A DNA stretch of 64,000 bases from an uncultured Gemmataceae bacterium (GCA_937923405.1 CALDUY010000015.1:1-64000); one strand, 5' to 3'. Shown: positions 46,003 to 55,376, counted from the first letter of the stretch. Notes: generated from the sequence alone by a model not told the origin. Numbers and translations: made by a program.

Positions 46003-46623
46003 ATGATCCTGCAAGCCGTGCTGTTTTACATTCTGGCGATTTTGACGGCGGTCAGTGCTGTCGCCGTTGTCGTTACCCAAAACATCGTTCGGGCGGCGAC
46101 GTGGCTATTGTTCGCCCTAGCGGGAACCGCAGGCATCTTTTTCCACTTGGGGGCCGACTTCATCGGTGCGACCCAACTGTTGATCTACGTCGGCGGAACC
46201 CTGGTGCTAGTGGTTTTCGGTGTGATGCTCACCGCTCAAGGACCGTTCGTCAATCTGCGAATTTCCGCTGCCGAATGGGCCATCTCGCTGGCCGTGGGCT
46301 TGCTGCTGTACGGCGTACTAGCGGTCAGTCTGTTGCAGGTCGATCCGCCACTGATCACGACGCCGGTCGAGGACAGCCGACCCGCTCCCGGCATGCCGGG
46401 GCGCTCGCTGGCGGGAAGCAAACACCTCGGGGCGGCCATGCTGGGCGATCGCCACACTACGCCGGACGCCACCTTGTCCGCCGGCGGCGTGGTCGGCGAT
46501 CAAAAGCGAACCAAGATGCACTACCTGTTGCCCTTTGAAATTGTCTCGGTCCATCTGCTCGTTGTCCTCATCGGAGCAGCCTACCTGGCCCGAGCCAAGC
46601 GCAAGCGCGGAGTCACGCCATGA
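46003..46623 (+). CDS. nuoJ: NADH-quinone oxidoreductase subunit J
   Basis: A membrane subunit of complex I with five helices over 206 residues. TM3 carries the conserved DFIGATQLLIYVGGTLVLVV (pi-bulge/energy-transfer helix). Between TM4 and TM5 there is a Pro/Gly-rich loop of about 64 residues (113-175, VEDSRPAPGMPGRSLAGSKH...), roughly twice the usual size and on the extracytoplasmic side by family topology. The ATG at 46003 lies six bases after the nuoH stop. Its stop overlaps nuoK by four bases. Confidence 0.93.
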   Translation: MILQAVLFYILAILTAVSAVAVVVTQNIVRAATWLLFALAGTAGIFFHLGADFIGATQLLIYVGGTLVLVVFGVMLTAQGPFVNLRISAAEWAISLAVGLLLYGVLAVSLLQVDPPLITTPVEDSRPAPGMPGRSLAGSKHLGAAMLGDRHTTPDATLSAGGVVGDQKRTKMHYLLPFEIVSVHLLVVLIGAAYLARAKRKRGVTP

Positions 46624-46931
46624 CGATCACTCTCAACCACTATCTGTTGCTCGGCGCGATCCTCTTCGTCTGCGGAGCCGTCTGCATGGCGACGAAGCGA
46701 AACGCGATCGGCGTGCTGATGGGCGTGGAACTGGTGCTGAACGCGGCGACAGTGAATTTCGTCGCCTTCGCTCACTATAACCCCTCCTTCGAGATCGAAG
46801 GGCAGATCTTCGCCATGTTCGTGATTGTGATGGCTGCCGCCGAGGCCGCTATCGCCTTGGCCATCGTTTTGAACTTCTACAACAACCATGCGACGGTGGA
46901 CATCGACACCGCCGAGGAGCTGAAGGGCTAG
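46620..46931 (+). CDS. nuoK: NADH-quinone oxidoreductase subunit K
   Basis: 103 residues, three transmembrane helices. The two conserved membrane glutamates of the E-channel are visible in MGVELVLNAATVNFVAFAHY and VIVMAAAEAAIALAIVLNFY. The ATG overlaps the nuoJ stop (ATGA), and nuoL starts three bases after the stop. Normal size, with no insertions, unlike its neighbours. Confidence 0.96.
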   Translation: MTITLNHYLLLGAILFVCGAVCMATKRNAIGVLMGVELVLNAATVNFVAFAHYNPSFEIEGQIFAMFVIVMAAAEAAIALAIVLNFYNNHATVDIDTAEELKG

Positions 46932-46934
46932 GCC

Positions 46935-49613
46935 ATGCCAGACTTTTTCGCGCGACCCGGCCTGTTGTTCGTCCTCGCCACGATCTTGCCGTTGGTCTCC
47001 TTCCTGCTGATTCTGCTCGCCTCCGGTGCCTGGTGTCTGGCCCGGAAGTATCGCGAAACCCTGGGCGAGGGACCGTATCGATTCTTCGGCGGCGACAAGC
47101 CCGGCAAGCTCCCCGCTTACGTCGCCTTAGCCGCCATCTTCCTGGCCTTCGTCTGCTGTGCGACTGGTTTCGTGCTGTATTACCTCGATCACCACAAGTA
47201 CCTGCACGATGTTGAACATGCCGAACATCAGATCGAGGAACTCGAACACCAGTTACATGAGACCGAAGACGAAGCGACGAAGAAACAGCTCGAAACAAAC
47301 CTCAACGACTACAAAAAGGGCATCCCTTCGCGGGAGCGGGAGTGGCAACGGCTACGCAAGGAGAAATGGCAAGGCACGCTGTTCACCTTGGCCAGCATTC
47401 GCCCTTCGGCTCTGGTCGACAAGGAGCGCGGTACCAAGCTGGAGATCGGCTACTACATCGACAGCCTGGCCACGGTGATGTTCGTCATGGTCACGTTCAT
47501 CGCCACCCTGATTCATCTGTTCTCGATCGGCTACATGTCCGAGGAAGAGGAAGAAATCGTCGAGGATCACTACGTCCACGGCGAGGACGGCGGCCATTAC
47601 AAGCGGCGCGGAAGGTTTGGTCGCTTCTTCATGTATCTGTCGCTGTTCTGCTTCTCGATGCTCAACCTGATCCTGGCCGACAACCTGTTCCAGGTATTTG
47701 TCAGTTGGGAGTTGGTCGGCGTCTGTTCATTTTTGCTGATCGGCTTCTATTTCGAGCGTCAAAGTGCCAGTAACGCGGCCAACAAGGCGTTCATCACCAA
47801 CCGCGTTGGCGACGCTGGCTTCATTCTCGGCCTGCTGATTGTCTTCGGCTACATTGGCACTTTCAACTTCGAGGGCATCTTCACTCAGTTGCGTGCCCCG
47901 ATTCGCGATGCTCATAACTCGGTGAAGACGTCTCCCGTGGCCGGGCGCATCGTTCGCGGCGAGGTGTTGCCTCTGCCCGAAGAGGAAGGCGGCGGTCCCG
48001 GCTTCCGCTTTGACGAGAAGGGCAGTCAAGTGTTGCTCTTCGGTCGCCGACCCCACGTCGACGTCGAGGACGTCCTGCCGACCGAAGCGGACGGCTCGCC
48101 GCGTTTTCTGACCGATCATGGTGAGCCGCAAACGCTCACGAACAATCCCGGACCGGCGGACAAAAGTACCATGCCGTACTGGATGCTCGTCGCAGCAGGA
48201 TTGGGCATCTTCCTCGGCTGCGTCGGCAAGTCGGCACAGTTCCCGTTGCAAGTGTGGTTGCCCGACGCGATGGAAGGTCCGACTCCGGTCTCGGCGCTGA
48301 TCCACGCCGCCACCATGGTCGCCGCCGGCGTCTACCTCGTCGGACGCTGTTATCCGATGTTTACGCCAGATGTGCTGTTGGTCATCGCCTACACCGGAGC
48401 CATCACCTTGTTCGTGGCCGCCTCCATCGCCATTGTTATGACCGACATTAAGAAGGTGCTGGCCTACTCGACCGTCAGTCAGCTGGGCTACATGATGTTG
48501 GCGTTGGGCGTCGGCGGGTGGGTCGCTGGTCTGTTCCATTTGGTGACGCACGCCTTCTTCAAGGCACTGTTGTTCCTGGGTTCCGGCAGCGTGATCTACG
48601 GCTGCCATCATGAACAAGACATGTCCAAAATGGGTGGTCTTTATCCCAAGATGAAGATCACTGCGTTGACCATGCTGGCCGGCGTGCTGGCCATCGCGGG
48701 AATTCCGCTCTTCTCCGGCTGGTACAGCAAAGATTCGATCCTGGCCCACGCCATCGGCTTCGCCTACGTGCATCCCCAACACATCCTGTTGTTCTTGTTG
48801 CCGTTGTTCACGGCGGGGATCACCACGTTCTACATGTTCCGCATGTGGTTCTTGACTTTCACCGGTGAGCCGCGTGATGAACACGTCTACGAACACGCTC
48901 ATGAATCCCCCTGGACGATGACGACGCCGTTGATTCTGCTGGCCATCTGTAGCATCGCCATCGCCTGGGGCTGGCCGGTCTGGGACGCCAAATCAAGCTG
49001 GCTGGAACATAAGCTGCACACGGCACAGCATCACGCGGTCAAAGCGGACTTCGGCCATGTCGCCTCGCACCACGAAACCTGGCCTGCCGAAGCCGCCAAA
49101 CCGCTCCGTTTCAACGAACGGCACTGGGCACATGAACTCCACGATCATGCCGGCTTCTTGGCTCTGTTCATGGTGGCCATCGGCATCGTTTTCGCTGTGC
49201 TGACCTACTACTCGCGTGTCCTCGATCCCGCCGAGGCCAAGGAACAGTTCCCCGGCGTCCATGCGTTTCTGGTGAATAAATGGTACTTTGACCATCTCTA
49301 TAGTGTATGTTTGGTTCGCCCAGCGATCATCGTGGCTCGGGCCTTTCGCTCCTTTGATCTCAACTGCATCGACGGCCTGATTCATGCCGTCTCTCGCGGT
49401 ACGGTCCAGCTAGCTCGGGGCAATGGCCGGTTTGACAACGGCTTCATCGATTGGCTAGTGAATCTGACGGCCAACGTGACCTACTCTGTGGGGGCACGTT
49501 TGCGAGCCGTGCAGACGGGCTTCCTACGCAGCTATGTTCTCTTTCTCGTCCTAGCGGCGATTGGGTGTTTCGTCGTTCTTTCGTACTTCGTGGCAATGGC
49601 GACGGCAGGCTGA
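46935..49613 (+). CDS. nuoL: NADH-quinone oxidoreductase subunit L with large hydrophilic insertions
   Basis: The distal antiporter-like proton pump. 892 residues versus about 613 in E. coli. Core motifs are intact: SWELVGVCSFLLIGFYFERQ (channel Glu), GKSAQFPLQVWLPDAMEGPT, PVSALIHAATMVAAGVYLVG, TDIKKVLAYSTVSQLGYMML, THAFFKALLFLGSGSVIYGC. Insertions: residues 84-167 between TM2 and TM3, with a heptad-like charged helix (HQIEELEHQLHETEDEATKK); residues 310-413 after TM6; a short acidic loop near 201-228; and a His-rich loop near 690-740. The first two map to the extracytoplasmic side. Confidence 0.96.
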   Translation: MPDFFARPGLLFVLATILPLVSFLLILLASGAWCLARKYRETLGEGPYRFFGGDKPGKLPAYVALAAIFLAFVCCATGFVLYYLDHHKYLHDVEHAEHQIEELEHQLHETEDEATKKQLETNLNDYKKGIPSREREWQRLRKEKWQGTLFTLASIRPSALVDKERGTKLEIGYYIDSLATVMFVMVTFIATLIHLFSIGYMSEEEEEIVEDHYVHGEDGGHYKRRGRFGRFFMYLSLFCFSMLNLILADNLFQVFVSWELVGVCSFLLIGFYFERQSASNAANKAFITNRVGDAGFILGLLIVFGYIGTFNFEGIFTQLRAPIRDAHNSVKTSPVAGRIVRGEVLPLPEEEGGGPGFRFDEKGSQVLLFGRRPHVDVEDVLPTEADGSPRFLTDHGEPQTLTNNPGPADKSTMPYWMLVAAGLGIFLGCVGKSAQFPLQVWLPDAMEGPTPVSALIHAATMVAAGVYLVGRCYPMFTPDVLLVIAYTGAITLFVAASIAIVMTDIKKVLAYSTVSQLGYMMLALGVGGWVAGLFHLVTHAFFKALLFLGSGSVIYGCHHEQDMSKMGGLYPKMKITALTMLAGVLAIAGIPLFSGWYSKDSILAHAIGFAYVHPQHILLFLLPLFTAGITTFYMFRMWFLTFTGEPRDEHVYEHAHESPWTMTTPLILLAICSIAIAWGWPVWDAKSSWLEHKLHTAQHHAVKADFGHVASHHETWPAEAAKPLRFNERHWAHELHDHAGFLALFMVAIGIVFAVLTYYSRVLDPAEAKEQFPGVHAFLVNKWYFDHLYSVCLVRPAIIVARAFRSFDLNCIDGLIHAVSRGTVQLARGNGRFDNGFIDWLVNLTANVTYSVGARLRAVQTGFLRSYVLFLVLAAIGCFVVLSYFVAMATAG

Positions 49614-49666
49614 ATTGAGGGGAATATAGCACTCTGGATTCTGCATTCACTGCATAGGGTGGCAAC

Positions 49667-51637
49667 ATGGAAACCGATCTGATCTGGATGACGCTGCTGG
49701 TCTTCGTTCCCAGCGTGTTCGCACTGGGCCTGCTCCTCTTCCCTCGGAAGTGGGAAGATGCCATGTGCTGGTGGTCGCTACTGGGCACGGCCGTCACGCT
49801 CGGCATCTCGATCGCGATCTTCATCAACTACAAAAGCGGAGTCGTTGATCGCCAGGGACCGAACAATACCCGGGCCGACCGAGTGGCGATGTCGCTGGAT
49901 GCTCGAACCGCCGCTATGGACGAGGCCGCTCAGGAAGGCTCCTCGGCTCAGTTCAAGCAGAACGATTGGGTCGCTCGTTATCCGTGGATTGCCCGCTTCA
50001 ACATCGACTACTTCCTCGGCATCGATGGCATCAGCCTGCCGCTGGTGCTACTGACGACGCTGCTGAGCTTCCTGGCCATGCTCGCCAGTTTCCACATCAA
50101 ACGCTACGACAAAGGCGATCGCTTTGTGCGTGGTTACTGCATGCTGTTTCTGCTGTTGGAAACGGGGATGCTCGGCACCTTCGTAGCGTTGGATTTCTTC
50201 CTCTTCTACATCTTCTGGGAAGTGATGCTCTTGCCGATGTACTTCCTGATCGGCATCTGGGGCGGTCCACGACGGGAATACGCCGCCATCAAGTTCTTCC
50301 TCTACACCTTGCTGGGCAGTGTATTCATCCTGATAGCGCTGCTAGCGTTTTACTTCTCGAACATGCGCGACTTTGTCTCCGACAAGGTGGTGGCGGCTCG
50401 TGCCAATCGTCTCGTTGAAACTGAGGGCGATCGCCTTCCCGGACAACAGCCGCAAGAGAAATTGGCCGCCGCCAAAGAAGTGGTGAGAGTGAACACCTTC
50501 GACCTGATTGTGCTGGCTCGAGCTGGCCGCGCCGCCCTTCAGTACCTGGGCAATGATCGCAACGTCGATGCCGTGACGGTCGCTCCCGCCGTGGAAGAAG
50601 CGAAAGCGAAGGTGGCGGCCCTGAAGGAAGCCAACGCCGCCGCTGACGACATCAGCAGGGCTGAGAAGGAACTGGCTGCTCTTAAAGCGGGGCTGAACTC
50701 GCGTCTGGAAAGCGAATGGTTCTTCACGCCGGCGTTTCAGCTGACGATGTTTCTATTTCTGCTCATCGGCTTCGCCATCAAAGTGCCGGTCTTCCCCTTC
50801 CACACCTGGTTGCCTGATGCCCACGTCGAGGCTCCGACCCCGATCAGCATGATTCTGGCCGGCGTGCTGCTGAAGCTGGGTGGCTACGGGATTATCCGCA
50901 TTGCCTATCCGATTTGTCCCTGGGCCGCGGAGTACCTCGCTGCCTGGGTCGCGGCTTTTGGCGTCTTCAACATCGTCTATGGTGCCTTCGCTGCCATGGC
51001 CCAGACCGATTTCAAGAAACTCGTCGCCTACAGTTCCGTCAGCCACATGGGCTATGTCATTCTCGGCATCGCCGTGTGGAACTCGGCGGCCAACAGCGAC
51101 GCTTGGAGTTGGGGCATGAACGGAGCCATGTATCAGATGATTGGCCACGGTATCACCTCGGCGGGCATGTTCTTCCTCGTCGGCGTGATTTACGATCGTG
51201 CCCATCATCGCAACCTGGACAACTTCCGTGGCCTGTTCGAGCCGATGCCGCTGTATGGCGGAGTCAGCGCCATCATCTTCTTTGCCGCTATGGGGCTGCC
51301 TGGCATGTGCGGCTTCATCGGCGAGGTGATGGTGGTTTTCTCGGCCTGGAAATTCGCTCCCGGTGGGCACCAGTGGATCGGCATCACCTTTGCCATCCTG
51401 GCCGCGCTGACCGTGGTGCTGACGGCGGCCTACATCCTCTGGACGCTGCAGCGGGTTTTCATGGGTACCAACCCCGCCTACAAGAACTATCCCGACATCA
51501 CCGTCTGGGAGTTGTGCTGTGCCATCCCCTTGGTGATTCTCGCAGTGGTGTTAGGCGTTTTTCCACCGCTGGTGCTGAACTGGATGGAACCGAGCGTCAC
51601 GCACCTGGTCGATACCCTGGTGAGCTTCCGGATGTGA
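49667..51637 (+). CDS. nuoM: NADH-quinone oxidoreductase subunit M with large hydrophilic insertions
   Basis: The second antiporter-like subunit. 656 residues versus about 509 in E. coli. Core: FLGIDGISLPLVLLTTLLSF, IFWEVMLLPMYFLIGIWGGP (channel Glu), IKVPVFPFHTWLPDAHVEAP, AQTDFKKLVAYSSVSHMGYV. There are two extra loops: residues 56-110 between TM2 and TM3, and residues 232-354 after TM6, rich in Ala/Glu/Lys with coiled-coil character (VEEAKAKVAALKEANAAADD). These are the same two positions that are expanded in NuoL. It starts 53 bases after nuoL. Confidence 0.96.
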   Translation: METDLIWMTLLVFVPSVFALGLLLFPRKWEDAMCWWSLLGTAVTLGISIAIFINYKSGVVDRQGPNNTRADRVAMSLDARTAAMDEAAQEGSSAQFKQNDWVARYPWIARFNIDYFLGIDGISLPLVLLTTLLSFLAMLASFHIKRYDKGDRFVRGYCMLFLLLETGMLGTFVALDFFLFYIFWEVMLLPMYFLIGIWGGPRREYAAIKFFLYTLLGSVFILIALLAFYFSNMRDFVSDKVVAARANRLVETEGDRLPGQQPQEKLAAAKEVVRVNTFDLIVLARAGRAALQYLGNDRNVDAVTVAPAVEEAKAKVAALKEANAAADDISRAEKELAALKAGLNSRLESEWFFTPAFQLTMFLFLLIGFAIKVPVFPFHTWLPDAHVEAPTPISMILAGVLLKLGGYGIIRIAYPICPWAAEYLAAWVAAFGVFNIVYGAFAAMAQTDFKKLVAYSSVSHMGYVILGIAVWNSAANSDAWSWGMNGAMYQMIGHGITSAGMFFLVGVIYDRAHHRNLDNFRGLFEPMPLYGGVSAIIFFAAMGLPGMCGFIGEVMVVFSAWKFAPGGHQWIGITFAILAALTVVLTAAYILWTLQRVFMGTNPAYKNYPDITVWELCCAIPLVILAVVLGVFPPLVLNWMEPSVTHLVDTLVSFRM

Positions 51638-51702
51638 TGCTCTTGAGCCTGACTGACTAGTCCCGGTACTCTGGACCGGGACGCTTACGGAGATTGCTCC
51701 GC

Positions 51703-53532
51703 ATGCTTCCGTCCATCGATCCTGGCATAACCAACAGTTTGCTAGAATTCTTGCCTGAACTGGTGCTCGTTCTCGGCATCGTTCTGATGCTGCTGCTACG
51801 GCTTGTAGGAAGTTTCAATCGCTCGCATCTGGGTGGGTTCTCGTTGACCATCGGGGTGATCGCGTTGTTCGTGAGCCTGCTGCAAGCTCTCGGCGAGCCG
51901 GGATTGAAATCCGTGCTGGAGGCGGTCAGCTTGGCCGAATCCAGCGTCGGCAAGACCATCCTCAGTCTCGCTCAGACTCCGCCTCCGGCTCAGTCGCAAT
52001 CGATGATGTTCGGCGGCATGTTGATTTACGACCAGTTCACGATCTTTCTGCGCATCCTCTTGTATGTCATCCTCGTGCTGGTGATTCTGCTGACGATGAC
52101 CACTGGCATTCCCGATGCCGAGGATTCCGCTGACTTCTACTGCCTTTTACTGGGCGGCACGCTGGGCATGGTGCTGATGGCCGCGTCGGCCCATCTGTTG
52201 ATGGTCTTCCTAGCCATCGAGATGGCGAGCCTGCCCAGTTACGCGCTGGCTGGCTTTCTCAAGGGGCGTCGGCAATCCAGCGAAGCGGCTCTTAAGTACG
52301 TCGTGTATGGCGGTGGCGCGGCCGGCATCATGCTCTACGGCATCAGTCTGCTCGCAGGCAAGTTCGGCACCGGCTACCTGCCCGAGTTGTCGATCAGTCT
52401 GGCAGCGGCCTTCGTGCCCTCCGCGGAAGGCATCCCGTTTGACCCGATCCTGATTCTGGCGACGCTGTTCCTTCTCATTGGCATCGCTTTCAAGCTGGCC
52501 GCCGTGCCGTTCCATTTCTGGTGCCCCGATGTCTTTGAAGGAGCTGCCGCCGAGGTGGCCGGCTTCCTCTCCGTGGCTTCCAAAGCTGCCGCGTTGGCTC
52601 TGCTGGCCCGACTGACCATGTTCGTCGGTGGTCTTGATCCGCTTACTCTTACCGAGCCCGCAAAAGAGCTACCGTACCTCTCAATTATCCGTTATCTGGT
52701 GCCGACTCTTGCCGTCTTCGCGGCGATCACTGCCACGTTCGGCAATCTTGCAGCGTATCTGCAGACCAACCTCAAACGGCTGCTCGCCTACTCGACCATC
52801 GCTCATGCCGGCTACATGATGATGGCCCTCTGCACCCTGACCCGCAACGGCGTCGATGCGATGTTGTTTTATCTGGTGGCCTACCTGTTCATGAACCTGG
52901 GAGCCTTCGCTGTCGTGGCCTACCTGCGGAATCAAACGCGCAGCGAGGATCTGGCCGACTTCCGAGGGTTGGTCCGCCGCTCGCCGATCATGGTGGTGAC
53001 GCTGAGTGTCTTTTTGCTGTCGCTGTTAGGCATTCCGCCGCTGGTTGGCTTCGCCGCCAAGTTCCAGGTCTTCGCCGCTCTCTTCAACGACGGCCAGCGC
53101 TACTTCGAGCTTGGGGAGAAAGGGATCGGCACCACACTACTGGTACTGCTCCTCGTCGGCGGAGTGAACACCGTCCTCAGTGCGTTCTACTATTTGAAGG
53201 TGATGAAGGTGATGATTCTCGATCCACGAGTCGAGGATCTGGAAGGCCAGGAGGCGCAGCGTTATCCCGAACCGATTGGCGCTTCGCTGTACACGGGAGT
53301 GCTGGCGGTCTTGGTGCTGCTCTTGGGCATTCTTTGGGGACCGCTGGTAACCTGGAGTCAGCGTACCGTCGACCGTTTTCGCGTCACTCCGGGCAAAGAT
53401 CGCTCGATGCTGGTTGCCAGTGCCGCCGATGTTGAGGCAGGGGGGGCCGGCGGAGTAGGCAGAGCCGCTCTGCCCAAGGGCAAGGGCAACGTCAAAGGCA
53501 AGGGTGGATTCGACAAAGGCAAGAAGCAGTGA
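51703..53532 (+). CDS. nuoN: NADH-quinone oxidoreductase subunit N with Gly/Lys-rich tail
   Basis: The third antiporter-like subunit. About 609 residues versus about 485 in E. coli. Core: AIEMASLPSYALAGFLKGRR, AAVPFHFWCPDVFEGAAAEV, TNLKRLLAYSTIAHAGYMMM, SLLGIPPLVGFAAKFQVFAA. After the last helix (LAVLVLLLGILWGPLV) there is a 60-residue hydrophilic tail ending in PKGKGNVKGKGGFDKGKKQ. In E. coli the C-terminus of NuoN is periplasmic, so this basic tail is probably external. The ATG at 51703 follows ACGGAG; a TTG three codons earlier is less likely. Last nuo gene of the cluster. Confidence 0.94.
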   Translation: MLPSIDPGITNSLLEFLPELVLVLGIVLMLLLRLVGSFNRSHLGGFSLTIGVIALFVSLLQALGEPGLKSVLEAVSLAESSVGKTILSLAQTPPPAQSQSMMFGGMLIYDQFTIFLRILLYVILVLVILLTMTTGIPDAEDSADFYCLLLGGTLGMVLMAASAHLLMVFLAIEMASLPSYALAGFLKGRRQSSEAALKYVVYGGGAAGIMLYGISLLAGKFGTGYLPELSISLAAAFVPSAEGIPFDPILILATLFLLIGIAFKLAAVPFHFWCPDVFEGAAAEVAGFLSVASKAAALALLARLTMFVGGLDPLTLTEPAKELPYLSIIRYLVPTLAVFAAITATFGNLAAYLQTNLKRLLAYSTIAHAGYMMMALCTLTRNGVDAMLFYLVAYLFMNLGAFAVVAYLRNQTRSEDLADFRGLVRRSPIMVVTLSVFLLSLLGIPPLVGFAAKFQVFAALFNDGQRYFELGEKGIGTTLLVLLLVGGVNTVLSAFYYLKVMKVMILDPRVEDLEGQEAQRYPEPIGASLYTGVLAVLVLLLGILWGPLVTWSQRTVDRFRVTPGKDRSMLVASAADVEAGGAGGVGRAALPKGKGNVKGKGGFDKGKKQ

Positions 53533-53552
53533 GCAGCCGCCAGGGGATTTCC

Positions 53553-53996
53553 ATGACTGCAATTGATCCAGCGTCGCTGACCGTTCTCGAACAGATTCTC
53601 CGTCGCGAAAGCCTGTCGCTGTTGAGCTACATTGGCGATGCTTATCCCTGGACCACGACCGAGGGCAGTGCCGGGCTAAAGACCCTGAACCAACTCATCC
53701 AGCAAGAGAAGCAGGCCATCACCGATCTGGGACGCTATTTGATCCGTCGTCGAGCAACTCCGCCGTTCATCGGCTCCTATCCTGCCGGTTTCACCTCGTG
53801 GAATTTCATCGATTTGAAGATACTGGTGCCACGCCTGCTGGAGTTGCAGCAACGCTCGATCAACGAACTACAAGCCGATCTGGCAAAAATTCACGATGAA
53901 TCAGCGCGGAAGGAGGTCGAACGTCTCCTCGCGGTCAAGAAAATGACCCTGGCCGCTCTGGAATCTCTGACCGCCAACCCCTCCGTGAGCGCCTGA
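53553..53996 (+). CDS. helical protein of unknown function downstream of nuoN
   Basis: About 147 residues, all alpha-helical, reminiscent of a four-helix ferritin-like bundle (LTVLEQILRRESLSLLSYIG, LNQLIQQEKQAITDLGRYLI, LKILVPRLLELQQRSINELQ, ARKEVERLLAVKKMTLAALE), but without a clear ExxH di-iron motif. No signal peptide. It follows nuoN by 20 bases and precedes tatD by one base, so it could be co-transcribed with both. The ATG at 53553 follows AGGGGATTT. No firm family; the ferritin-like idea is a guess from helix pattern. Confidence 0.75.
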   Translation: MTAIDPASLTVLEQILRRESLSLLSYIGDAYPWTTTEGSAGLKTLNQLIQQEKQAITDLGRYLIRRRATPPFIGSYPAGFTSWNFIDLKILVPRLLELQQRSINELQADLAKIHDESARKEVERLLAVKKMTLAALESLTANPSVSA

Positions 53997-53997
53997 C

Positions 53998-54786
53998 GTG
54001 GCTGGCTGGTGGGACACCCATGCACACCTCGACGACGAGCAGTTTGGCACCGACCTGCCAGACGTACTGCTCCGCGCTCGCGCCGCTGGGGTCGAGCAGA
54101 TCGTCGCCGTTGGTATTACTGCGGCTTCTAGCCGAAACTGCCTCGCCTTGAGCCAACGCCACGACTTCATTCACGCCACCGTTGGCATCCACCCCAACGA
54201 GATTCAGCAGGCCGTTCCTGGCGATTGGGAGCAGATCCGCCAACTCGCCCAGTCGCCTCAAGTCGTTGGCATCGGTGAGACGGGACTGGATCGCTACTGG
54301 GATAAGACACCTTTTTCTATCCAGCAAGAGTGGTTTGCCCGCCATCTCGAACTGGGACGAGAACGAAATCTCGCCGTGGTCATTCACTGTCGCGATGCCG
54401 AAAACGACGTCGTACTGATGCTCCGCGAGGCCTTCGAGCGACACGGTCCGATCCGTGGTGTCATGCACTCGTTCGTCGGCTCGCTGGAGACCGCGCGGGC
54501 CTGCCTCGATATGGGGTTACATCTCTCGTTCGCCGGCATGCTGACCTACAAAAACGCCGCGAACCTACGCGAGGTTGCCGCCCAGGTGCCGCTCGATCGC
54601 TTACTAGTCGAGACCGACTGCCCCTACCTAGCGCCCGTGCCGCATCGAGGCAAACGCAACGAACCCAGACACGTCTTACACACCGGAGCGGAGTTGGCAC
54701 GACTACACGGACTATCTCCAGACCAACTAGCCGAGCAGACCAGTGCCAATGCGGCTCGGTTGTTTGGCACCGTCAAGCATCCTTGA
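53998..54786 (+). CDS. TatD-family metal-dependent hydrolase
   Basis: 262 residues of the amidohydrolase superfamily, related to TatD 3'-5' exonuclease/DNase. Metal ligands are visible in order: DTHAHLDDEQF (HxH), GIGETGLDRYWDKTPF (Glu), LAVVIHCRDAENDV (His), GVMHSFVGSLE (His) and LLVETDCPYLAPVPHRGKRN (Asp). It starts with GTG one base after the preceding stop, which suggests translational coupling; no other start gives the HxH motif. Its 3' end overlaps pyrE by 14 bases on the opposite strand. Confidence 0.92.
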   Translation: MAGWWDTHAHLDDEQFGTDLPDVLLRARAAGVEQIVAVGITAASSRNCLALSQRHDFIHATVGIHPNEIQQAVPGDWEQIRQLAQSPQVVGIGETGLDRYWDKTPFSIQQEWFARHLELGRERNLAVVIHCRDAENDVVLMLREAFERHGPIRGVMHSFVGSLETARACLDMGLHLSFAGMLTYKNAANLREVAAQVPLDRLLVETDCPYLAPVPHRGKRNEPRHVLHTGAELARLHGLSPDQLAEQTSANAARLFGTVKHP

Positions 54787-55336
54787 GGACGGGAACGATG
54801 TTTAGATCGTGGAGTGTGAACAGCGGACGATAGAGATACCGATTGGCGAATACTTCTCGGGCACCTTCCAACCGATCCACGACACAGAGGACGGCTACAA
54901 CCGTGGCTCCCGCGCGTTCGACTTCCTGCACCGCCTGCAACGCGGAACCCCCAGTCGTCAGCACGTCATCGACAATTGCCACTCGGGCATTCGGCGGAAG
55001 CACCCCTTCGATCCGCTCTTGGCTGCCGTGGCTCTTCGGTTGTTTGCGAACAAAGAATCCTTCCATCGACTGTCCGTGACGATGATAGTGCAGCACACAG
55101 GACGTGGTCAGCGGAATGGCACCGACTTCCAGACCACCGATTGCCTGCAAATTCAGATCGCGGGTCTGTTCCCACAATGCCGCGCCGAGTAAATCGACCG
55201 ATTCGGAGTGAAAGAGAATCTTTTTGCTGTTGATGTAGTAGTTACTCAGCTTTCCGGAAGCGAGCTTGAATTGTCCAAACGACACAGCTCGACTCCGAAT
55301 CAGTTCTAGTAGCCGCAGACGGGAATCGTCGGTCAT
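54773..55336 (-). CDS. pyrE: orotate phosphoribosyltransferase
   Basis: Makes orotidine 5'-phosphate from orotate and PRPP in pyrimidine synthesis. 187 residues: FKLASGKLSNYYINSKKILF (orotate site), AIGGLEVGAIPLTTSCVLHY, FFVRKQPKSHGSQERIEGVL (flexible catalytic loop with Lys/His), and the PRPP motif VAIVDDVLTTGGSALQAVQE. The ATG follows GAGGATGCTTCC. Monocistronic; its upstream region contains MITE-like copy C. Convergent overlap of 14 bases with the tatD-like gene. Confidence 0.95.
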   Translation of the reverse strand: MTDDSRLRLLELIRSRAVSFGQFKLASGKLSNYYINSKKILFHSESVDLLGAALWEQTRDLNLQAIGGLEVGAIPLTTSCVLHYHRHGQSMEGFFVRKQPKSHGSQERIEGVLPPNARVAIVDDVLTTGGSALQAVQEVERAGATVVAVLCVVDRLEGAREVFANRYLYRPLFTLHDLNIVPVLKDA

Positions 55337-55376
55337 GGAAGCATCCTCATCAAAAATTTAATAGCGGCAGTTGATT

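Noticed and set aside
47727..48902. 391-codon open frame on the minus strand inside nuoL
   Set aside because: Antisense shadow of a high-GC gene; low-complexity His/Arg/Gln composition and no motif, while nuoL is unmistakable.
54773..54786. Possible frameshift where the tatD-like gene and pyrE overlap
   Set aside because: Both proteins are complete with normal C-termini; it is an ordinary convergent overlap.
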